From positions 3,270,543 to 3,334,542 of the forward strand of contig NC_043743.1 in the NCBI RefSeq assembly GCF_004337985.1: a stretch of 64,000 nt of DNA, written 5' to 3'. Under the pieces are notes generated by a model. That model worked only from the letters and a program-made list of their open reading frames with translations, searched no databases and was not told the origin of the DNA. The translations under genes and the position numbers were made by a program. This document shows positions 46,595 to 56,730 of this stretch, one piece after another; the stretch's first letter is position 1; each line of letters starts with the position of its first letter. This stretch comes from Pyricularia pennisetigena (lineage: Eukaryota > Ascomycota > Sordariomycetes > Magnaporthales > Pyriculariaceae).

Positions 46595-49500
46595 GCTGAG
46601 TGGGATTCTCGACGGGCTCGCAAGAATAGTTGTTGCTGAGGACAACGATGGTGAAACTTGGTTCTTTGGGGGGGTTGTTTGCCCTGGTGATTGGTACCTG
46701 GCGGGATTCGTTAGCGCCGCAACGGCTCTTTCTTTGATTGGCGTCGCGCCGCCTTCACACCTGCAGCAAAGCTAAAATGAAGTGGGATTGAAGGGTCAAC
46801 GGTTTGGTGATGGAAAGGGCACAAATACCACCAGGCAAGCAGGATTGCGTTTCAATCAGTACTTTCCGCGGCTGTGGTTGTGTATGTGCTAATTGATTTG
46901 CCTTGGGCATATGGTAGAGAGTGTGGGAAGTATTGGATAGTGAACAGAATAAAACCAAGATTTATGATGATTGTTTCGGCTCCAACGTTCGCGTGTTGGG
47001 CTGAAAAGCAACTCTGCGAGTAGATCATGTGGAGACGTCGCAACAATGGCATAAACCAGTCTACCCTGCTGGCAACAAAAGGCAGACGAGCAAGGCAGCC
47101 AAATTTCAGACTTTCATCCAAGAAAGGCGGAAGGCTTGAGAGAATGATCCTTGTTTACCCGTTTTCATCACCCCCGTGCGTGTATGATCGATAGTTAAGG
47201 TTTTTGTTTTCGCTTGCAATGTTCTGGGATAGTTCTACCGCTTCCATTGCATGAAGCCGCAAAAAGAAGTCAGTTTCCATTCTGTTTTCCCGGATTCGAC
47301 CACAGATCGGCAGGTAGGTACTAGGATACCATGGAAGGTATCTCTGAGGTGCCTCAGGGCTGACTTACCAATTTCATATCGCTCGATGTATCACATCCAA
47401 ATGTAAATATTCGTACTGAGTTGGCCGCCATGCAGCCAAGGAGGTATCTAAGTTTTTTTTCTTTTCTTTTTTCTTCTTGTTCCCGAGGCGTGCGGAGGAC
47501 TCAAAAAGTAATCACACCTTGGCTGTTACCATATTACAACATCCTCCCTACATCGGAAGCTCACAATCCTGGGCTAGCAGTCCGCTTGGCCTTGCCGAAC
47601 GAAATACATGTAATCACTTCAGCTCCACTACTTTGAAGAACTAAATAAAGTAAAGTATCGTAGCATCGCATCAAATCCACTTAGCTCAACAACACCCGGC
47701 TTTCCGGGTACCGACAGCTTATCGGAGTGGAGATAAGGGTCTCACAAGCCGAATGACGCCAAAGCTATACTATGGTGGTAAGGGTTTATAAAAATCAACA
47801 CACCTGTACAGTTGTGGGCGGCGCGCTGGACTGAGAGGTTTGCTTGTTCTAGTGATATTTCCCATCAGGCTGCGAAATACATGTAGGTCGCGATTTTAAA
47901 ATATTCCCAAAACAGGGTATTGCTGCGTAATTACGCGAAGTTTAACATTGTGCCGGGGTATTGGATTTTTCGCCTGACACCTTGGTATATACTGTACGCT
48001 TGCTTGTGTTCACAGCAAGTGCATGTAAGTATCTCTAAAACTCTAGGTAAGGTCCCCCCACCTATATAAGAAAGTTCTTGCTTTATTTCATTGTCTCACG
48101 CTGTTACCTTGCATGGAGGGGTAAAGATCAGCCAAGCTTCTTGGCTTAATTTGCCATTCAAAGAAATACCAAGTTGGTTCACGGATTTGTTGTTATTGTC
48201 GGATGATTAACTGTGCAATTCCCCCGAAAACGACAGCAAACGTGGCATGTCTGACCAATCGAAAATTACATACAGCCCCATCTAGCACAACGGTGAAAAC
48301 GGCAAACGGGGGAGGCGTTGTTTGCAGGGCTTGTTGGCTGCAATGTGGCTGCATTCAGCACGCATTCAGCCAATAATAGCGGTTCAGCACGCGCCAGAAA
48401 GCCAGTGAGGATGTTGAAAAGCAATCAACATTCCAGGAACAAGAAGAAAACAATGCAAGAAGCCGATTCGGGCACAGAAAAGAAAAGCTAAAATCAAGCC
48501 ATTTCCTGCTTCAACAGCGAATCAATAAGTCTTGGCCTTTTAATCAGCCTGTTATTATTGTGTAAACATATACAAAAATCAGGTCTAACTTGTTAGGCTT
48601 ACAATATACACACGACAATAACACTGTGACTAACAGATAGGTTGCTACAAACTAAACAGTTCGGATGAGCTTTGCGGGTAGAGTTCATGTCCAAATAAAG
48701 TGTCGAACTTGCTCAAAGCAGCACTGCAGAATGGTAGCTTGGCGATTTGGGGTGTGAAAGGTGTAAAAACAACCAACTGCCAGGGCGATGGAGTTTTGCT
48801 CAAGCAAGCGGGCAAGTCTGAGCTTTTTGCCTCGCCATGATAAGCTCCGAGACCACCGGTCACAAGGAACAGCTTTACAAACCAGCAACTCTGGGAGCGA
48901 AAAATCCTTTATCTTATGTTGACGCGCATAAACCTTGTTCAAAACTGTACTGTAAAATCGCGCAGGGTATTTACCTCTTTATTCAAAATGGGTTCTTGAG
49001 ACACTGGCGCGAACACTTGCAATGTCAAACAGCAGAAAAAGAGAAATTGAGAGAAAGACGGAGGAAAGATGAAAAAAAAAACAAAAACAAAAAAAAAAAA
49101 AACACAAGTGGAAGACTCCAGAATGACGAAATTGCAATTCAACGATCTGGCGACAATATGATTTTGGAGGGGTCGGGTTTCAATTCGGACTGGGATCGAA
49201 GGATGGAAAAAATTCCGCGCAAACTTGAAGGATGGCAAAGAAACTGACTCGATGCACGCGCTCGAAGGTTTATCACCGCGTCCGGCTTTGACGCAGCCAG
49301 GGTCTGTTCACCCAGCTCTGCATAAAGCATGGTTCCATGCCATCCGGCGCACAAGCATAAACCAGTTGCTAGGCCCTAATGGGGAGAAAAAAAAGTGTAT
49401 ACCTGACATCAAAGACTACTAGATGGGGGGCCAAAAGCGTGGAGCTTGCGGAAGCTTGTCTACGTCGCCGTGGTACGAAGTCTGCCTCGCGCCTCATCTA

Positions 49501-50329
49501 CTTCCGTGATATTGAAGCACATCGTCTCGTTTGTTTAGGGTTTTTTTTTTTTTTTTTCTTTCTTTTCCTCTTCTCCCGTCTTTGCTCACCTTCTTTATGT
49601 AGTCTTCTGCAAGATCGAGATCGATGCGGCGGTGTCAATGGTGGGTCCCCACGTGAACCTGGGAATAGGGACCCTCACTACCGTGGGCTTTTTCTTGGTC
49701 CTTCTAACTGCTTCTGACGTTGTTCTCAACTTCGGCCCTTGATGATCTTTACCTTGACTGAAAAAAATATGACCTTGGCCAGCGAAGGGGAAAGTCTGAA
49801 TTGGTATTCCCGATGATGACTAACTAATATCGGGGATTTCCGTTAGCTCTTGTTTTTTTCCAAATCGAGTCACCAAATCGAGTCGCGAATTATTGCTACA
49901 TCATTTTTTTTTCCGCACCGGTGGCTGTGGATTCTCTCCAGAAACCCGACTCCGCTCCGTTGGACCATTTGTAAAGCTACTGGCCATGCTCGCAAAGTTC
50001 CCTCGGTAGTATACTATGGCAGCATGCCCATGGTTGCGGGTCTATCAGCATGACGTCGGCATTTTTGCATGCAGCAGCACAGTCTTTGACCCCCTCTTTT
50101 CATTTTGGCTCGGGAGTTCTTTCATCCCATTACAAATGCCATAGAACCATGGGTCGGACGATGGGGTATATAATGACCGCTTGGTCGCCCGTAAGAGGGA
50201 TGCTGGTGGTTACATCCGAAGTATAAGTCCTTGGGATCTTTAACCAAACTTTGAAAGACACCAACCGACATCAACCCAAATCAAAACACATCAACCCAGA
50301 ATCAAAAACATACCAACCCCTAATTTACA
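46595..50329. other. 3.7 kb intergenic stretch
   Basis: Upstream of the SP-RING gene (about the first 400 bases may hold an additional exon). The rest shows no recognisable gene; one Lys-rich open frame at 48837-49247 is low in complexity. The last kilobase is the alcohol dehydrogenase promoter. Confidence 0.5.
50167..50173 (+). promoter_or_regulatory. TATA box of the alcohol dehydrogenase gene
   Basis: TATATAA lies 157 bases upstream of the ATG. The stretch between it and the ATG is a C/A-rich leader with repeated ACATCAACCCA-like words, typical of strongly expressed fungal genes. Confidence 0.6.
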
Positions 50330-51501
50330 ATGGCTGCTACCGACTACAAGTTTGAGGGCTGGATGGGTGACTCGCCCGAGTCAGTCAACGGCAAGATGCG
50401 TTGGGGAGAGTTTGAGCCTAAGAAGTGGACGGAGGATGATGTCGACATCAAGATCACCCACTGCGGTATCTGCGGCTCGGATCTGCACACTCTCTCCTCT
50501 GGATGGGGCGCTACGCCTTACCGTATGTCTGCCTCGTTCCCTGTTGAGAAGGCGGTACTGTTTGCAGCGACTTTACTAACAACCGGTTCCTGACGATAGC
50601 CTGCTGTGTCGGCCACGAGATTGTTGGCCGTGCTGTTCGCGTCGGCAGCAACGTCAAGGACATCAAGGTCGGCGACCGGGTGGGTGTCGGCGCCCAGGCC
50701 CGCAGCTGCATGAGTCCCGACTGCCCCGAGTGCTCCATCGGCCGCGAGAACTACTGCTCTACCAAGGGCCAGAGCATCAACACATACGGCTCCGTCTACC
50801 CCGGCGATGAGGGCAAGTCGTACGGCGGCTACGCCACCTACAACCGCACCAACGGCAAGTTCTGCATCAAGATCCCCGACGGCCTGCCCTCCGAGTACGC
50901 CGCGCCCCTCATGTGCGGCGGCGTGACCGTCTGGGCCCCACTCAAGGACAACAATTGCGGACCGGGCAAGAAGGTCGGCATCGTCGGCGTTGGCGGTCTG
51001 GGCCACTTTGCCGTCCTGTTCGCCAAGGCGATGGGTGCGGACAAGGTGGTGGGCGTGTCAAGGCGCGAGTCCAAGCGCAAGGAGGTCTTGTCCCTGGGGG
51101 CCGACGACTACATCGCGACCGAGGACGAGAAGGACTGGGAGAAGCACCACCGCCGCAGCCTGGACCTCATCATCTGCACCGTCTCGCACACTGGCATGCC
51201 GCTGGACAAGTACTTGATGTTGCTCAAGCCTAACGGCATCCTGATCAACGTCGGCGTCCCCGAGGGCGGCGTGCTGCCCAACATCAACGCCTTCACCCTC
51301 GTCCTCAACGCCGTCAGCGTCGGCGGCAGCCTGATCGGCAGCCCCGGCGAGATCCGCGAGATGCTCGAGTTTGTCGCCAAGCACAACATCAAGCCCTTGG
51401 TCGAGATGAGGCCGATGAAGGAGGCTAACCAGGCCATCCTCGACATGGAGGCCGGCAAGGCCAGGTACCGTTACGTGCTGGTCAACGAAGAGAACCAGTA
51501 A
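50330..51501 (+). CDS. Zinc-dependent NADP alcohol dehydrogenase (cinnamyl/ADH6 type)
   Basis: Medium-chain dehydrogenase expected to interconvert medium-length or aromatic aldehydes and alcohols with NADP(H) in the cytosol. Two exons, 50330-50522 and 50600-51501, with a 77-bp intron (GTATGT, GATAG); 364 residues. Catalytic-zinc ligands are Cys45 in HCGICGSDLH and His70-Glu71 in YPCCVGHEIVG, with a further Cys in PLMCGGVTVWAPL. The structural zinc site is C101, C106, C109 and C117 in SCMSPDCPECSIGRENYC. The nucleotide fold has GIVGVGGLGHFAVLFAKAMG followed by VSRRESKRKE, whose Ser-Arg-Arg points to NADP rather than NAD. All key residues are present. Codon use is strongly biased to C-ending codons, and together with the TATA box this suggests high expression. 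Confidence 0.95.
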
Positions 51502-51771
51502 ACCGGCGTCGATTTCTGACGGCGCGATGACATGAGCAATGATATCTGCATTTTCTTTTTCTTTGTAATGTGTTAGTCATGGGACGCGAGGCAAAAAGAC
51601 AAGTCTCGCAGCGGGTGTACAATGGTGTTTGGTACAGACTTGGAGGGTGGTGTTTTTTTTTTTTCTTCTTTGAAAAAACCTGTGTATAGAGTCGAGTCGG
51701 ATTTAATCGATTGTGACATATGACGCGTCGTGTCAAAAGATATCAAGTGTGAAAGATTCATTAGCAGATTC

Positions 51772-51808
<37 letters not shown>

Positions 51809-53242
51809 CGTCGTATTTCCCGACCCCGTGTTACATGGTCGAGTAGCAATTGGGACGAATCCTCAACGGCAAGTCGGACAAAATGTCAAGCGTTGTACTA
51901 AATGTAAGCCTAAAACCTTAACACAACGAAATTAGAGTCATAATGATAATGCTTACACAAGGCGAATAGTCATACCCAACGGCATGTTGTGCAGTGCAGT
52001 AAAGTGACACTTGGCAGCTCAGACACTGCAATTACTCATGCTTAGGCCGTCTGTACTTTTCGAATTTAGATTGTTGTCGCCGTCAACTTGGCAGCACCGA
52101 CTCGCCATGGCGAACGACAGTGGACATTAACAAACGTGGCTAAAATTGGTAAAGCAGAATCACGGGGTACCGATGTATTAATGGTGAGGGGTTACCCACT
52201 CACTTTAAGGGTTCGCTAGTGGGAAGAAGAAGAAAAAAAAAAAAAAACAATAAGAAAACAAAAGGCGTCAGTGACCCGACGCAGGGCCAGCAAAGATTGC
52301 TGCGGTCAGATTCCCCATCTCTCTGGATCTTCAGCGGATCGACAGGGAGTTGTTCAACGGGTAAACAGGGAATATTCAGCGGCTCACATCGTGTGGCCCA
52401 CCACGGTTGGGTGTTGATCCGACCGATTCCGACGATTCCAAAACGTGGCTCGCATCAGATTCTTGGCGGAAGCTTTTTTTTCCCCATCTGCCTCAGCACG
52501 CACTACTGCTAAAACCTGGACAGGGGGAAACAAAGTCCCCGTATTGGTTTCGTTTCATTTTCATTTTCATTTTCATTTTCAATTTTCAATTATTTTTTGT
52601 TCTTTTCTCTTTCCTGACCCAAGGGGGTGACATGTGCTGCGGGGTCTCAACTCCTTAGTTTTCTCCCTATGAGTCGGTCCCCTTATTCCCGTTTCCACTG
52701 TCATGTTCACCACGTCAAAGATCCCTGAGCCGAGACAAGCTTATTTTGCAATTCGACACGATGCACCTTGGCTCACGGCACGGTTCTCTGTCGACCTGGT
52801 TTCTTTTTTGAAGAAGACTGACAGGTGCATCGATGCCCTGGTATGACGGCCGGCCGTGCGGCCCGCTCATGATGGCATGTCAATTTCGTACCTGGCCTAA
52901 AGGCTACTCCACGGAACGCCTTGACTCCGTGACCCGTTCGTGCTGCATTTCCCATAAAGGCGTCCCTCGCCGTTGACTGCGGCTCTGCTCTAGCTTTTTT
53001 TTCATCTCATCATAGTTCCAAAGTCTTCACATTCCCTTCGTCTCTTTATAACTTATTCTATTCATCTTGTTGCAAAGTTGCATCATCGGTGCCGGTCACT
53101 CGTTTCTCTTCTGTTCCAAAACCAGATCATTAGATAATACACACAAACGCCTTTTTCTCGCCTACATTCGAGCTCAAAAAACAAGCCTCAACGAGAAAAA
53201 AGAAAAGAAGAAGAAAAAGCCAAGAGACTATCAAAAGACAAA
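51502..53242. other. Intergenic stretch with A27 and TTTCAT repeat
   Basis: 1.7 kb between two genes on the plus strand. A27 is at 51777-51803, and a degenerate TTTCAT/TTTTCA hexamer repeat is at 52553-52590. The last 300 bases, pyrimidine-rich with TATAA at 53047-53051, are probably the promoter and leader of the secreted-protein gene. No gene seen. Confidence 0.55.
52553..52590. repeat. (TTTCAT)n simple repeat
   Basis: About six tandem hexamers with decay at the right end; intergenic. Confidence 0.85.
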
Positions 53243-53873
53243 ATGTTCGCCAAGCTTGCCGTTGTCTCTACGATCGTCGCGACCGTCCTCGCGCACGGTA
53301 ACATCACCTCGCCCCCTGCGCGTATCGCTGGTGCGGCCATGGCCAAGGCCTGTGGTCAGGCGGCCGTGTCGACTGTTGTGGCCGACGGCACCACACCTAT
53401 CGAGAATGTGAAGGGCACTGGCGCAAACTGTATGTCCAAACCCAGAAACAACGTTTCCATATAGATCTATACCAAAAAGCACGATACTAACCCAGACTCG
53501 GACTGCAGGCAACCTCTTCCTGTGCCGTGGCGCCGTGTTCGAGGACAACAAGGACCGCCTCCAGACCTTCAAGGCGGGCCAGGTGATCCCGATGAAGGCC
53601 GCCCTCCCCATCCCCCACGAGGGTCCCATGAACGTCTCCATTGTCGACACAAGGACCAACAAGGCCATCGGCGAGCCCCTCATAGTCTTTGACAGCTACG
53701 CCGACGAGAAGCTCCCCCAGCTGCCGCCAAACAACACCGCCTTCTCCGTCACCATGCCTCAGCTCCCCGCCAACAAGTGCACCGTCGGCGGCGAGTGCGT
53801 TCTGCAGTGGTTCTGGTTCGGCACTGCCGCCAAGCAGACGTACGAGAGCTGCGTCGACTTTGTCCAGGGATAA
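53243..53873 (+). CDS. Secreted LPMO-like protein with N-terminal histidine
   Basis: Two exons, 53243-53429 and 53509-53873, with a 79-bp intron (GTATGT, CTGCAG); 183 residues. The signal peptide MFAKLAVVSTIVATVLA would be cut before His18, leaving HGNITSPPARIAGAA as the mature N-terminus. An exposed first histidine is a hallmark of copper-dependent lytic polysaccharide monooxygenases and of related copper-binding secreted proteins, whose copper brace uses His1 and one further His; the only other His is His99 in PIPHEGPMNVSIVD. Six cysteines (37, 63, 68, 153, 159, 177) allow three disulfides. The C-terminal part reads ECVLQWFWFGTAAKQTYESC. I read this as a chitin-binding-type-4/Egh16-like small secreted protein; oxidase activity is not shown. 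Splicing is well supported because it joins NC/NLFLCRGAVFEDN. Confidence 0.85.
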
Positions 53874-54587
53874 AGGGAGCGGGGAAAGGATTTCTGTCAT
53901 TTTTGGCATCTGCGTTATTGACTGATTTCTTGATTATCACTTCTTTATGTGGTCTGGGGTTTCTGGTGCGGATCTGCGGTTAATAGATTTTGTAGAAGCG
54001 GAGCTCAAACGCAAAGAATCCAGGCATTTATTTTTTTTTTTGTCCTTTTTTTTGGAAACTTTAATGTTTTGCTGCTGGTTGTTCTGGTTTATCATCAATA
54101 CCATTAATACTGAAAAGGGATAGTAAAAGCTTTCGTTAACGGGATCTGACTATTACGTAGCCGAGTTATTTCATCACGATGATCCGTCACAAGGAAAAAA
54201 AGGTCGGTTGTCGGTTCATGGGCGCATACTTTACGAAATGGCGCGCGCGCCTGCATGGATCTAAACCACAACAGGGTCTGGCGCAAACCGACTGAGTTGC
54301 GAATGCGCGCATTCACTTTGAACTAGTTCGTCCCGTCGCGGATGCTGAGTGAGTTTTGAGCAATTGACGCCTTCGCCATGGCATCTCGTGCACTTGTCCA
54401 GTCTGATTGTCAGCTTTTTCTGCTCCCTGGTCGCTTCACTTCTTCCTCGAACATGTCCTCCCTTTCGGCGCATCTCGTTTCGCAAGTGGCAGCAACCACA
54501 CTACCGCTTGACGACCCACGTTTGACATGTCTCTAGTTGATTCCGGTTTGCTTAGCCCTTTGGCCACTAGAAGAAATGTCATCAAGT
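53874..54587. other. Intergenic stretch
   Basis: 700 bases of 3' region with short T-runs near 54030; no gene recognised. Confidence 0.5.
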
Positions 54588-55100
54588 CTGTCCACCAAGA
54601 GTCACTCAGTAACAAAGATTCGCTGCAAAGGCTGGTCGAGTCAGCCCATGTCAAGACAGCGATCGACACCTTTCCCTCGTGCACAATTTCCTTGCCGTGA
54701 AGGAATCTCTCAGCCTGCGCGTCATAAAGAATCGTATCACAAGGGACTCTCTGATTGACATGGCTGACCTGCACGACAAGCGAATCATTCATGTCCTGGG
54801 CTGGGCTGTAACTCGTTGAAGCCCCTGTGTCAGGACTTGGTGATTGACGTGATTGCCAGACATTAAACTCAGCAACTTCATGCTTGACATTAATCAAGAT
54901 GATGACTACGCCATAACAATAGGCATTATCCAGATGTCAGATTTGAAGAGCGCGTATGCAATACCCCTGAACGCGACTGATATCAAATGGCGCACACATG
55001 GCAACAACTTTTGGAGAAACCCCGAATCATGGCCAAAAGGACTACAAAAAGCACTGTACGAAACCGTCTCCTTGGACATGGTGGCATGTCAACCTTGATA
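54588..55100 (+). pseudogene. Protein-kinase domain remnant
   Basis: Pieces of a eukaryotic-type kinase catalytic domain can be read in shifting plus-strand frames. From about 54686 one frame gives FLAVKESLSLRVIKNRITRD and SLIDMADLHDKRIIH (helix E and the start of the catalytic loop). After about 75 bases containing stops, another frame gives DIKLSNFMLDI (subdomain VIb), QMSDLKSAY (in place of DFG) and GNNFWRNPES (subdomain VIII), ending at a stop at 55098. ATP-binding lobe sequence is not recognisable upstream. The catalytic DxxxxN (D-I-K-L-S-N) survives, but the interrupted frame and missing lobes indicate a pseudogene. An unusual intron between the RIIH and DIK parts is possible but has no good splice sites. 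It resembles the expanded, degenerate kinase families of filamentous fungi. Confidence 0.6.
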
Positions 55101-55527
55101 TGAGCAATGAGTGCTTCCACGCGTCTACACAGCCTATGATCCTGACTAAAAATAAAACAGGCTTATTTTAGGCAAACTGAGTGTGGCTGGGAATGCTTTT
55201 CTTCTTTTCATACGAGGCCAGATATGCATCAAGCGAGGAACGGCACCGAACAATCCTGCGCAACCACCTCTTTCTTTACCCATTGTAGATAGCCCCGGGG
55301 ACTCCTTCTACTACTCTGGAGAAGACGAGCTATCGCCGATTGCATGTTCAGGCAGTTTAAAAAGTTCGAGAAGAAGGATAAAATGGTCGAGTCCTTCTTC
55401 ATATGGGTCGGGGGATAGATCCCAATCTCAAGAACCTCATGGGCAAGATGACATTCTTGAGCCCCATGCGCAGAACAACAGCACCCGAGGCACGGCAGCA
55501 TCCTTGATTCAATGGCTTCTCCAAGTA
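55101..55527. other. Spacer between kinase and dehydrogenase remnants
   Basis: About 430 bases with an open plus-strand frame running in from 55183 (Ser- and Gln-rich, ending in frame with the dehydrogenase start). It could be a degenerate upstream exon; no family recognised. Confidence 0.35.
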
Positions 55528-56050
55528 ATGGGTTTGAATGGCGGTATCCCTCAGGGCAAGGTGGTATACATAACCGGCGGCAGTGTAAGTATACGCTTCT
55601 CCAGAGCCACATGAGACACACAACCCATGGGGATTAACCTCGATTCTAAACTCTATCACAGAGCGGCATCGGCCTACAGCTAGCTGAAAACCTCCTCTCC
55701 AAGGGCTGGCGCGTCGCCACATCAGCCGGGTGACGTCGTACGGGCAGCAGGCCGCCGCCTCTCGGGCCGTCTGGCAGCGCTGGGGCCGGCTGGACATTAC
55801 ATGCGGCACAATTCGCCCGCGGAAGGAGGGGAGATTGTCGTCACGGGAAGCGTCTTCTCCGTCTACCCCGGTGCCGATGTTTCCAGAGTACACGGCAGCC
55901 AAGGCGGGCGCGGTGACGAGGGAATATACGGATGAGGAGGTAGCTGCCAGCTGGAGGAGGGTGGCGGACAACAAGGCCAGGGAGGGGCGACGAGCCACCC
56001 GACGCAAGCCTCTTTCGCCAGAGGTGGCACGAGGCGACTCCAAGGTCTAA
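55528..56050 (+). pseudogene. Truncated short-chain dehydrogenase/reductase
   Basis: ATG 55528 starts MGLNGGIPQGKVVYITGGS, and removing a 57-bp intron (GTAAGT at 55586, CACAG acceptor near 55662) gives the cofactor motif TGGSSGIGLQLAENLLSKGW of a classical SDR, then a TGA at about 55732. Protein-like SDR sequence goes on in another frame: TSYGQQAAASRAVWQRWGRL, then GEIVVTGSVFSVYP, and after a further frame change PMFPEYTAAKAG with the YxxxK catalytic pair. The substrate-binding C-terminal half of a normal SDR is missing; a short charged tail follows to the stop at 56050. At least two frameshifts plus internal deletions make this a pseudogene. Confidence 0.7.
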
Positions 56051-56730
56051 TGTGTCGATGGATGTCTAACATGCAGACTTGTGGAGACCGCAATGGCATG
56101 AGCAATGCTCCGTTAGCTAGGTACAAAGGGGGAAAAAAAAAGAAAAAAAAAACACTCCAGATCGTTCGAAGATGCTCAAAGAACAAACCCCAGAAGCGAA
56201 GGTGAAACACAAAGACAAATAAATTGAAGCTTACCACAGGAACCGTAAAGTTTGTTATTACTGCTTGCTGCCTTGCGTTGGAACCAGCATGAACAGCCTC
56301 CGGGTCTCTTCACCAAGCAGTTCGTTGTCTAACGAACCGTCAATGACACGAACGGCTCTCTCAACACAAAGGAGCTGCCGCTGCTCTCAAGGCAGCCAAG
56401 ATTCGGTCATTGGGAAGACAACTCGGGAAGAAATTTTCGAGTTTCCGAAATGCGTAGACTAATGTTACATCAAGGCAGACATGCTTTAGAACTGATGGCT
56501 CGAGGTAACAAAGATGGGCGGACACATGGTTGCGCAGTCAAGCGCTTATAAATACACAAACCGACAGCAGCTGATTTCAGTCGCTTCCACGTCATAAAAG
56601 TAGAAGCAGAAGCAGAAGCAATAACACCAGTGATCCCCCCCTTCTGCACACGATATTTAGCGCAAGCATCAACACCTTTCCCCAACAGGGCCACACCGGA
56701 ACAGACTTTCTGCATATACCCATCGTCAAG
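56051..56730. other. Intergenic stretch before the PARP-like gene
   Basis: 680 bases with no gene recognised; presumed promoter and leader of the PARP-like gene. Confidence 0.5.

Noticed and set aside
48837..49247. 136-codon Lys-rich open frame
   Set aside because: Composition comes from A-runs, with no domain, no good start context and no support from neighbours.
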